Shown here: positions 56,118-64,000 of the stretch, in pieces
Layout of the letters: each line of letters starts with the position of its first letter
Position numbering within the stretch: the first letter of the stretch is position 1
NCBI GenBank assembly: GCA_000961635.1
Contig: LADQ01000020.1
Coordinates: forward strand, 26,561-90,560
Length of the DNA: 64,000 nucleotides
Reading direction: 5' to 3'
DNA from: Hoeflea sp. BRH_c9
GTDB lineage: Bacteria; Pseudomonadota; Alphaproteobacteria; Rhizobiales; Rhizobiaceae
The notes under the pieces: model-generated
What the model was told of the DNA's origin: nothing
Database searches by the model: none
The model's input: only the letters and a program-made list of their open reading frames with translations
Translations under genes and position numbers: made by a program

Positions 56118-56149
56118 GGACCGGGGAGCGTCAGGCCCCCCCCCGGTCC
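56118..56149 (-). terminator. Hairpin downstream of Liv solute-binding protein gene
   Basis: GGACCGGGG ... CCCCGGTCC, 9-bp stem. Confidence 0.65.
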
Positions 56150-56156
56150 ATGTGGA

Positions 56157-57434
56157 TCAGATGTCGCCGCGCTGGCCCCATTCCGGCATCGGGATCGCCT
56201 TGACGTCCGCGATTCCGAACGGATCGGGAGCGACAGTGCGGATCTGCTTGCCCTGCCATTGGTCGAAGGTGGGGAAGGCGCGGGTGTTGTTCTGCGTTTC
56301 AGGGTCGAACTTCACCCCCCAGCCGACGATGGTGGAGCCGATCGGCTTGTCGAGCGCCAGAGACGCTTCACGAATGGCCTGGGTATCCATGGATCCGGCT
56401 GCCGGCAGGATATCCTTGAGCACCGTCCACATGGCATTGAAGCCCATGCCCGTATGCGCAGACGGTTTCCGACCGTCGAAGCGCTTCTCGTGTTCCGAGT
56501 GGAACAGATCGAACAGCTTGGCGGTTTCGGGCTCGAGGCCCGCCTTGTTGATATAGACGGAGGTTCCTGCGTTGAGGATGCCGTTGACATCATCGCCCAT
56601 CGCCTCGGCGAACTCGTTCACATTGTGCGCGCCGCCATTGCCGATCATGGCCTTGACGGAAAGTCCGGCTTCCCGAGCCTGACGCCAGAAGAGAATGCCG
56701 TCGGGCGTATACTGGCAGACGATGAGAACGTCGGGCTGCAATTCCTTGTAGCGCTGGACCATCGGCGACAGATCCGTGGTCTTGTAGCTGTAGGATGTCG
56801 CGTCGACGATCTGGACGCCGGCCTTTTCCAGAACCGTCCGGGCGCTTTCGCCGACGGCGGTGCCATAGAAGCTGTCTTCGTAGAGCAATGCGACCTTCAG
56901 CTGTTCATTGGGGATTCCGAGTTTCGGTGCGACCGCATCGAGCATGAACTGCGCGCCGCCGCCGCCAAGTTCGGAGGCCGGGTAGATGAAGCGGAAGAGA
57001 TATTTGAAACCGCGGGACGTGATGTCGTCGGCAACAGCGCCCTGTTCGAAATAGACGACCTTGTTGCGCTCGGCGACCTGGCTCGCGGCGAACGAGATCG
57101 AAGAGGCGTAGGAGCCCATGATGACCTTCACCCGCTCGCTGGTGATCAGCCTCGTCGCCTGGGAGGTTGCCTCGGTGGACGAGGGAACATCCACGATGGC
57201 CAGTTCGACGTCCTGGCCGAAGACACCGCCCTGTTCGTTGATCATCTGCTTGGCAAGATCGAAGCCGCGCATCACGTCGTTGCCGAGGGATGCAAGCGGT
57301 CCCGACAGCGGCAACAGCACGCCGAGCTTGGCTGCGTCCGCTGCACTGGCCCGGCGGATGAAGGGCATGGACAAGGTTGTTGTCGCTGCGGCTCCGACCG
57401 CCAGCTTTCCGAAAGTCCGTCTGGATAGAGTCAT
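56157..57434 (-). CDS. ABC transporter substrate-binding protein (Leu/Ile/Val-binding type, Tat-like signal)
   Basis: SRRTFGKLAVGAAATTTLSMPFIRRASA signal; LGVLLPLSGPLASLGNDVMRGFDLAKQMINEQGGV. Confidence 0.93.
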   Translation of the reverse strand: MTLSRRTFGKLAVGAAATTTLSMPFIRRASAADAAKLGVLLPLSGPLASLGNDVMRGFDLAKQMINEQGGVFGQDVELAIVDVPSSTEATSQATRLITSERVKVIMGSYASSISFAASQVAERNKVVYFEQGAVADDITSRGFKYLFRFIYPASELGGGGAQFMLDAVAPKLGIPNEQLKVALLYEDSFYGTAVGESARTVLEKAGVQIVDATSYSYKTTDLSPMVQRYKELQPDVLIVCQYTPDGILFWRQAREAGLSVKAMIGNGGAHNVNEFAEAMGDDVNGILNAGTSVYINKAGLEPETAKLFDLFHSEHEKRFDGRKPSAHTGMGFNAMWTVLKDILPAAGSMDTQAIREASLALDKPIGSTIVGWGVKFDPETQNNTRAFPTFDQWQGKQIRTVAPDPFGIADVKAIPMPEWGQRGDI

Positions 57435-58165
57435 GATAGTTCCTCCTCAGTTGAGTTCAGTCCGAGATAGATGCGCCGAACCTCCTCGTTCCCCTGCAAT
57501 TCCTTGCCGGTTCCCGAAAGCGCGACGCGCCCATGCTGGATGACGTAGGCCCGGTCGGCGACCGACAGGGCCTGGTTGACGTTCTGCTCGACCATGAGCA
57601 GGGTAACTCCGAGATCCCGGATGGCCTTGATCGCGTCGTAGACACGCGAGATCATCACGGGTGCGAGGCCAAGGGAGACCTCGTCGATCATGAGGACTTC
57701 CGGTGTTGCCACCAGTCCCCGCGCGATGGCGCACATTTGCTGCTGACCGCCCGAAAGCGTCCCGCCCAGTTGCTCGGACCGCTCCTTCAGGATCGGAAAC
57801 AGCCGGTAGACATAGTCGAGGCGCTCGGCCAGATGCGGACGCGCCCGGTTCGAATAGGCGCCGATCTCCAGATTTCGCCGCACCGACATCCTGGGAAACA
57901 GGCGGCGGCCTTCCGGAACCATGATCAGGCCCTTGTCGACGAGTTCATGGGTGCGCTTGCCCGCAACTTCCTCGCCGTTCAGGCGAATGCTTCCTTCCGT
58001 CGGCCTGACCACGCCGCAGATCGACCGCAACAGGGTCGTCTTGCCTGCGCCATTCGAGCCCACGATCGCAACCACTTCGCCCGGCTCCACCTTGAGATAG
58101 ATGCCGTAAAGCACTTTCGCATCGCCATAGGCTGCATGGAGGTTGGTGATTTCAAGCATCCGCAT
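57431..58165 (-). CDS. ABC transporter ATP-binding protein, LivF family
   Basis: [46 protein letters not shown]. Confidence 0.93.
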   Translation of the reverse strand: MRMLEITNLHAAYGDAKVLYGIYLKVEPGEVVAIVGSNGAGKTTLLRSICGVVRPTEGSIRLNGEEVAGKRTHELVDKGLIMVPEGRRLFPRMSVRRNLEIGAYSNRARPHLAERLDYVYRLFPILKERSEQLGGTLSGGQQQMCAIARGLVATPEVLMIDEVSLGLAPVMISRVYDAIKAIRDLGVTLLMVEQNVNQALSVADRAYVIQHGRVALSGTGKELQGNEEVRRIYLGLNSTEEELS

Positions 58166-58892
58166 TCTCCTGATCGCTGCTGACGGCGGCGCCGAGATAG
58201 GCGGTCACCACGCCGGCGTCCTCCATGACCTCTTTGGGCAATCCGTCCGCAATCTTCACGCCATGGTCGAGCACGACGATGCGATCGCAGATCTTCATCA
58301 CCGCATGCAGGTTATGCTCGACGAAAAGCACGGTCATTCCGTCATCGCGAAGCAGGGAGACGAGCTCGAGCATCTGGTTGACCTCGGTGTGATTGAGGCC
58401 CGCCATGACCTCGTCGAGGAGGATCATCTGTGGTTCGGTGGTCAGGGCCCGGGCCACTTCCAGCCGCTTGCGTTCAGCTGTTGTGAGCGAACTCGTCGGA
58501 ACCTCCAGTCGGGAGCCAAGACCGATGCGCTCTGCCACTTCCGTCGCCTTGGCCCGGGCCGCGGCGAAATTCCGGTGACGCAGAAACGCGCCGACCGAAA
58601 TCGACTCCAGCACGGTCATCGAGGTGAAGACCTGCGGGATCTGAAAGGTTCGCGCCAGGCCCAGATTGCAGGTGACGTCCGGGCTCTTGCCCTCGATACG
58701 ATTGCCATTGAAACTGACTGTGCCCGCACTGGGTGGAAAAACGCCTGCAATCACGTTGAAGAGCGTCGTCTTGCCCGCACCATTCGGTCCGATCAGGCCC
58801 AGAATTTCTCCGCGGCTGACGCTCATGTTGACGTCATTGACCGCAACGAGGCCGCCAAAGCGCATGGTAAGGGATGTGACTTCCAGCATCAT
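58152..58892 (-). CDS. ABC transporter ATP-binding protein, LivG family
   Basis: [32 protein letters not shown]. Confidence 0.93.
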   Translation of the reverse strand: MMLEVTSLTMRFGGLVAVNDVNMSVSRGEILGLIGPNGAGKTTLFNVIAGVFPPSAGTVSFNGNRIEGKSPDVTCNLGLARTFQIPQVFTSMTVLESISVGAFLRHRNFAAARAKATEVAERIGLGSRLEVPTSSLTTAERKRLEVARALTTEPQMILLDEVMAGLNHTEVNQMLELVSLLRDDGMTVLFVEHNLHAVMKICDRIVVLDHGVKIADGLPKEVMEDAGVVTAYLGAAVSSDQENADA

Positions 58893-59908
58893 TTCGGCTC
58901 CTCCCTCTCGGACCTGGCGTGAGATCTGCTCACAAACCGTTCACGGATCGATTTCACCCCTCCGAGCAGGCCGTGTGGCAGAACGATCACGATCACGATC
59001 AAAGCTATGCCGTAGATGACGAGATGCAGGCCCGGCGCGGACTGACCAAACGTCTCGAGCAGGATGTCGCGCAAAGGCAGGGCGATCACCGCTCCGATCA
59101 CGGGACCGGCGATGGTGCCAATTCCTCCGAGCAACGCCATCAGCGGCAGGTCGATCGAAATCGCGGTGCTGAACACGGAGGACGGTTCGATGTAGAGGAT
59201 ATACTGCGCAAGCAGCGTTCCGCCGATCGAGGTGAAGAAGGCGGAGATGAGAAACGCGATCATCTTGTATTTGCGCATCGGAATGCCCGAGGCGACGGCG
59301 GCCTCCTCGCTGTCGCGGATAGCCCGAAGGTAGGAGCCGATATAGCTGCGCGAAAGACCGAAGGCGAAGATCGTGACGATGATCAGAAAGGCGCCGGTCA
59401 GCATCGCGTAGCTTGAGCGATCCTCGAACACCATGCGGATGAAACCGGGATCATAGTTGATCGAAAGGCCGTAGGGCATGTCGACATATTTCCGCGACGC
59501 CATCAGCAGGATGCGGACGGTCTCGCCGAAGGCCAGCGTCGCCATCGCGAAGAAGACGCCGCGCATGCGGAACACCGGATAGGCGATCAGGGCGGCCATC
59601 AGCATGCTGAGCAGGCCGCCGGCGATCATCCCCAGCCACGGGGACACGCCCACATAGTTGAAGAGCAATGTCGAGGTGTAGGCGCCAATACCGACAAAGG
59701 CGGTGTGCCCGAGCGAGAACTGGCCAGCCATACCGCCGATAATGTTCCAGGCCGAAGCCATGCCGGCATAGAGGAACACCAAGACCAGGACATTAATGTA
59801 GTAGTCGTTTTCAATGAAGTGCGGGAGCGCGAAGGCCGCTGCCAGCAGCACCGCAAACCACAGACCGTCCGTTCTTTTCCAGTCGAAATATCCAAGAAAG
59901 CGGCTCAT
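58889..59908 (-). CDS. Branched-chain amino acid-type ABC permease, LivM family
   Basis: [35 protein letters not shown]. Confidence 0.93.
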   Translation of the reverse strand: MSRFLGYFDWKRTDGLWFAVLLAAAFALPHFIENDYYINVLVLVFLYAGMASAWNIIGGMAGQFSLGHTAFVGIGAYTSTLLFNYVGVSPWLGMIAGGLLSMLMAALIAYPVFRMRGVFFAMATLAFGETVRILLMASRKYVDMPYGLSINYDPGFIRMVFEDRSSYAMLTGAFLIIVTIFAFGLSRSYIGSYLRAIRDSEEAAVASGIPMRKYKMIAFLISAFFTSIGGTLLAQYILYIEPSSVFSTAISIDLPLMALLGGIGTIAGPVIGAVIALPLRDILLETFGQSAPGLHLVIYGIALIVIVIVLPHGLLGGVKSIRERFVSRSHARSEREEPK

Positions 59909-60789
59909 TTCAAAGTCTCCTTCTCGGCGCCCTTGATGCCCAGAAGCCCGTGCGGACGGATGGCGAGCAAGAGGATGAGCAGTACGAACGGCAGGGCTTC
60001 CTTGAGATCGGGCGCAACATAGCCGCCCAGCGTCTCTATGATGCCGAGCCCGAGGCCACCGACAATCGTGCCCGTCACGCTGCCCAGACCTCCGAGCACG
60101 ACCACGACGAAGGCAACCAGCACGAAGAAGGTGCCGACGGAGGGAAAGGCATAGAAGGACGGGATCAGCACGCCGCCTGCCACGCCGGTGATCGCGATGC
60201 CGAGACCAAAGGTCAGGACAAAGATCTTCTGCGGGTTGATGCCCATCAGCTGCGCCGCCATCAGGTCCTGGGAGACAGCCTCGATGGCGCGGCCGGTGAA
60301 TGTCTTGCGAAGGAAGATGATCACCGCAATCAGAATCACCATCGCAAATCCGAAGGCGATGACCCTGTCGGTGGGAAGGTGCATCCCGCCAAGCTGAAGA
60401 GAACTCATGCCTTGCGGCATGGTCTGGATGGTCCGGTAATCCGCCTGCCAGAACATGAGCGCCAGGTTCTGGAGCGCGATCGACAGGCCGAGCGTGACAA
60501 AGACCTGCGTCAGTTCGGGCCGGTAGATCGTAAAGCGCATGATGCCGAGATAGAACACGGCGCCAAGTAGGAAGAAGGCAACCGCAATGAACGGCGCGCC
60601 GTAATAAGGATTGATGCCGGTCAGCGTCATCAGCCAGTAGCCAGCATACATGCCGAGCATGAGAAATTCGCCATGAGCGAAGTTGATCACTTTCGCCACG
60701 CCGAAGATCAGGTTGAGCCCCAACGCCGCCAGGGCGTAGACGCCGCCCAGCAATGCGCCGGAAATGATCAGTTGGATAAGGGTGTCCAT
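59905..60789 (-). CDS. Branched-chain amino acid-type ABC permease, LivH family
   Basis: LLGGVYALAALGLNLIFGVAKVINFAHGEFLMLGMY. Confidence 0.93.
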   Translation of the reverse strand: MDTLIQLIISGALLGGVYALAALGLNLIFGVAKVINFAHGEFLMLGMYAGYWLMTLTGINPYYGAPFIAVAFFLLGAVFYLGIMRFTIYRPELTQVFVTLGLSIALQNLALMFWQADYRTIQTMPQGMSSLQLGGMHLPTDRVIAFGFAMVILIAVIIFLRKTFTGRAIEAVSQDLMAAQLMGINPQKIFVLTFGLGIAITGVAGGVLIPSFYAFPSVGTFFVLVAFVVVVLGGLGSVTGTIVGGLGLGIIETLGGYVAPDLKEALPFVLLILLLAIRPHGLLGIKGAEKETLK

Positions 60790-60807
60790 CAGGTTTCTCC
60801 GCCGCGC

Positions 60808-62520
60808 CTAGAGCTTGTTCTCGAAGACCGAGATTGGCGGATAGGCATCGGCGGTCGTTATCACGTCGAGAACCGTTGCCACATCAGAGCCAAGCGCCGA
60901 TTCCAGCGCGGCGATGTAATCTTCGCCGGTTTCCACGCGAATGCCGTTGCAGCCGGCAGCCCGGGCGATTGCGGCATGATCCACCGGCGAGAAGTCGATG
61001 GCCGCGGTGTGGGAGCCGAACTTGACGAGTTCCGCGTGCTTCTGAAAGCCCAGGATGCCATTGTTGAGCACGATCACCGTCACCGGCAGATTCATGCGCC
61101 GCGCCGTTTCCAGCTCCTGCCAGCAATGGCCGAACCCGCCGTCACCAACCACGGCCACCACACGCTGTCCGGGCGCCGCCACCTTGGCGCCGAGCGCCAG
61201 CGGCAATCCCCACCCCAGACCGGCAATTCCGCGCGGCGTGAGAAAGCGCTGGCCGGCCTTGCTGGCGGTGAGAAAGTTGAGAACCCAGAGAGAGGAATAG
61301 CTTGCATCCGCCGTCACGATGTCGTCGGCGCGCAACAACCGGTCCAGTTCCGCCATCAGGAATTCCGGACGCAAGGGTGTTTGCGCGGAAGACGTCACGC
61401 TCGCGGCCTCTGCCCTGCCCTTCTCCTTGCGGTCCGCGATCGATGTCACCAGGGCTTGGCGAGCGTTCGTCCGCTTTTTCAGTCCGGCCTGCGATAGCGC
61501 CTCGCCCAGCGCCTTCAGACCAAGCCGGGCGTCGCCAACGAGGCGCAGCGCCTCGTAATTGCGGCCGACTTCCATTCCGTCAATGTCGAGATGGATGAAC
61601 CGGGCGCCCTTCGGATAGAGCTTCCAGCTGTCGGTGCCATTCTGGTTAGTCCTTGTGCCGATGAGCAGAACAACATCGGCACGCTCCAAAATCTCGGCCG
61701 TATAGCGGGCCGGGGAATTGGTGCCGAGCGCATTTGCCAGAACGCCAAGCGAGAGTTCATGGGTCTCATCAACCGAGCCCTTGCCCATGTTGGTCGTGGC
61801 CACGGGAAGCGAAGCGACATCCTGGAATTCGGCAAGTTCGCGCACCGCCTGGGAAAGATGGACACCGCCACCCGCGATGACGACCGGGTTCTCGGCTCCA
61901 GCAAGCAGCGCGGCAGCCTCGGCAATGCGCTCCGGATCAGGGACGACCCGGTCGAGCGGAAAATGACCAAGCTTGGCACTGCGGACATCGATCAGGCGCT
62001 GCGTTTCATTGAGAAGATCGGCGGGGCACAGCAGGACGACCGGACCGGGGCGGCCCGTGGTCGCGGCCGTCACCGCCATATCCACATAGTCCTCGACACG
62101 CGAGGCGACATCGATCCGGCGGATCCACTTGGCGCAAGACGAAAACAGCGCGAAATGATCGAATTCCTGAAATGCGTTTCTGTCGACCTGGTCGCGGTTG
62201 ACCTCCTGGACAATCGCCAGGATCGGAACGGAGGCTTTCATGGCTTCCGCCATGGGGGCAACGAGCAAGGTTGCAGCCGGCCCGTTCTGCGCGGTGACAA
62301 CGCCGATCCTGCCTGAAATGCGCGCATAGCCATCGGCCATGACGCCGCCGGCGTTCTCGGTGCGGTAGTTGACCTGCAGCATGTCGAAATCGGGGGCAAC
62401 GAGATGAAGTGCGCTCGGCAGGCTCTGGCCGAAAAGCACTTCGGTGCCGTGCCTTTTCAGCGACGCGGCGAGTGTTACAGCGACAGGCTCCTGCCCGGAA
62501 TTGCGGTGCGAATTATCCAA
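60808..62520 (-). CDS. Thiamine pyrophosphate-dependent enzyme (acetolactate synthase-like)
   Basis: TPP enzyme pattern: AGGVMADGYARISGRIGVVTAQNGPAATLLVAPMAEA; VVGDGGFGHCWQELETARRMNLPVTVIVLNN; TTG start with GGGAGG upstream. Confidence 0.88.
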   Translation of the reverse strand: MDNSHRNSGQEPVAVTLAASLKRHGTEVLFGQSLPSALHLVAPDFDMLQVNYRTENAGGVMADGYARISGRIGVVTAQNGPAATLLVAPMAEAMKASVPILAIVQEVNRDQVDRNAFQEFDHFALFSSCAKWIRRIDVASRVEDYVDMAVTAATTGRPGPVVLLCPADLLNETQRLIDVRSAKLGHFPLDRVVPDPERIAEAAALLAGAENPVVIAGGGVHLSQAVRELAEFQDVASLPVATTNMGKGSVDETHELSLGVLANALGTNSPARYTAEILERADVVLLIGTRTNQNGTDSWKLYPKGARFIHLDIDGMEVGRNYEALRLVGDARLGLKALGEALSQAGLKKRTNARQALVTSIADRKEKGRAEAASVTSSAQTPLRPEFLMAELDRLLRADDIVTADASYSSLWVLNFLTASKAGQRFLTPRGIAGLGWGLPLALGAKVAAPGQRVVAVVGDGGFGHCWQELETARRMNLPVTVIVLNNGILGFQKHAELVKFGSHTAAIDFSPVDHAAIARAAGCNGIRVETGEDYIAALESALGSDVATVLDVITTADAYPPISVFENKL

Positions 62521-62580
62521 TTTGACGTTCCTCCCGACCCAGAGGTAACCACACCAGATAGGATATTTCAATATGAAATT

Positions 62581-62590
62581 TGATATATCA
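62581..62590. promoter_or_regulatory. TGATATATCA palindrome in AT-rich divergent promoter region
   Basis: Between TPP enzyme (-) and GntR regulator (+); context atatttcaatatgaaattTGATATATCAtattttt. Confidence 0.45.
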
Positions 62591-62656
62591 TATTTTTTTG
62601 TGGACATTTTTGTGTGCCCGGATAAATTTAAGGCTCACAGATTTAGGGTGAACACG

Positions 62657-63415
62657 ATGATCAAGCAGGTGCTGGCCACGGAAACGATGCGTTTCCCGGA
62701 GCATGACTCAAACGAGGCCGAGGGGCTTTTTGGGCTGCGGAATCTTGAACGCGTTAACCTCATGGGCGAAGCCTACAAGGAGCTTCGCCAAAGCCTGATG
62801 ACCGGGCGCTTCCAACCTGGCTCAAAGCTCAACATACGCGATCTTGCCGCAGCCATGAAGATCAGCCCGACGCCGGTCCGCGAGGCACTGGTGCAACTTG
62901 CTGCTGAAGGTGCGCTCACCCAGGTCGCGGGCCGATCCTTTCGGGTTCCGTCGCTGTCGGTGGATGACTATCTGGAGCTTCGCGACCTTCGCATCAATCT
63001 CGAAGGCGTGGGCGCCGCAAAGGCCGCTTTGCGCATTGGCGACGAGGCGATCGGGCAATTGGAGATCATGCATCGCCAGTTGGTGGAGGCCAAGGAGTCG
63101 CTGGACTTCCAGTCGGCCCTGCTTTGGAACCAGGAATTCCATCTGCGGATCTGCGCCGAAGCGGGGCTGCCGAGATTGTTGCGCATCGTCGAGGGCCTGT
63201 GGCTTCAGATGGGGCCGCTCCTCAACGTCCTGTATGCGCGTCGCGAGATGCCGCAGGCAAATCCGGAGGCCGCACGTCACGCCCATATCGAGATGATCGA
63301 GGCACTGAGATCGCACGACGCGGACCTCGCCTGCCGGGCCATGCAGGCCGATATCATGGGAAGCTCGAACGAGATCCTGACCAACCTGCAGAAAACCCTT
63401 CCCGTTACCAAATGA
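62657..63415 (+). CDS. GntR family transcriptional regulator (FadR/FCD-type)
   Basis: AYKELRQSLMTGRFQPGSKLNIRDLAAAMKISPTPVREALVQLAAEGAL wHTH; FCD-like C-term. Confidence 0.93.
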   Translation: MIKQVLATETMRFPEHDSNEAEGLFGLRNLERVNLMGEAYKELRQSLMTGRFQPGSKLNIRDLAAAMKISPTPVREALVQLAAEGALTQVAGRSFRVPSLSVDDYLELRDLRINLEGVGAAKAALRIGDEAIGQLEIMHRQLVEAKESLDFQSALLWNQEFHLRICAEAGLPRLLRIVEGLWLQMGPLLNVLYARREMPQANPEAARHAHIEMIEALRSHDADLACRAMQADIMGSSNEILTNLQKTLPVTK

Positions 63416-63431
63416 CCATGCTGGGACATTG

Positions 63432-64000
63432 ATGACCTACTCACCCCTCTATCCGACGGCCGTACCGACCCCGGACGCCATCGTCGACGTCCTGATTGCC
63501 GCCGGCATTAGATTTGTCTTCGGAATTTCCGGCGGGCACACAGGACGGATCTTCGGGGCGCTGGAAAAGCGTCAGGACGAGATCCGGACCATCCTGGTGC
63601 GGGAGGAAAGTCTGGGCGCCATCATGGCGGAAACCGTGGGCCGCATGACAGGAATTCCGGGCGTGGTCCTCGGCCAGGGTCCCTGGATCCTGGGCAACGG
63701 CATGGTGGGCACGATAGAGGCGCATCTGTCGTCGTCCCCGATGATCCTGATGACGGACTTCACCGACACGCCGCCCTTCTCGCTGCATGGCCCTTACCAG
63801 TCTGGGACCGGTGACTATGGCGGCTGGGACGCGCGCCAGGCGTTCCGGGGCGTGACCAAGGAAATTTTCACCGCCGACGAGCCCAATCCGGCAGTGCTCG
63901 CCACTCAACTGGCGGTCAAGCATGCGCTTGCCGGCGAGCCCGGGCCCGTGGCCGTCATCTACGGCGCGCGCGCCTTGCAGGGCATGGCCGGCGGCAACGC
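63432..64000 (+). CDS. Thiamine pyrophosphate-binding protein, N-terminal part (truncated by window edge)
   Basis: Open frame to window end; DAIVDVLIAAGIRFVFGISGGHTGRIFGALEKRQDEIRTILVREESLGAIMAETVGRMTGIPGVVLGQGPW. Confidence 0.82.
   Translation, partial: MTYSPLYPTAVPTPDAIVDVLIAAGIRFVFGISGGHTGRIFGALEKRQDEIRTILVREESLGAIMAETVGRMTGIPGVVLGQGPWILGNGMVGTIEAHLSSSPMILMTDFTDTPPFSLHGPYQSGTGDYGGWDARQAFRGVTKEIFTADEPNPAVLATQLAVKHALAGEPGPVAVIYGARALQGMAGGN

Overview
The window has two catabolic/transport regions flanking a central accessory region of about 24 kb. (1) 1-24.3 kb, almost all on the minus strand. The first part is a Liv-type ABC transporter with a CoA-thioester catabolic operon: SDRs, MaoC hydratase, thiolase + DUF35 OB-fold, acyl-CoA dehydrogenase, enoyl-CoA hydratase, acyl-CoA ligase, CaiB-type CoA-transferase. 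The second part is a GMC oxidoreductase / TRAP transporter / ALDH / IlvD-Edd dehydratase / FAD oxidoreductase operon with a LacI regulator. (2) 24.4-48.1 kb looks like a defence/accessory island. It carries an Mrr C-terminal remnant, an HNH nuclease, a 21-bp periodic GAATC repeat array, a split soluble FtsH-like protein (AAA ATPase and separate lid+M41 protease), a protein with a PD-(D/E)xK-like motif, a DUF3102-like gene pair, a ~2000-aa DUF4011/SF1-helicase/VSR-like nuclease/DUF3320 protein, an IS3-family element with a 3-bp target duplication inside an unknown gene, an operon-like HNH / unknown / minimal nucleotidyltransferase / HNH / HEPN set, and a HipA remnant. Five copies of the palindrome GCGGAAATnATTTCCGC (one with a single mismatch) fall at module boundaries inside this region and I saw none outside it. 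(3) 48.3-64 kb: a second acyl-CoA/SDR/Liv-transporter operon, then a TPP enzyme, a divergent GntR regulator and a second partial TPP enzyme. Family calls come from reading motifs in the supplied translations; no searches were run. Translation starts were adjusted where overlaps or a Shine-Dalgarno sequence suggested it. The ORF track uses alternative starts.
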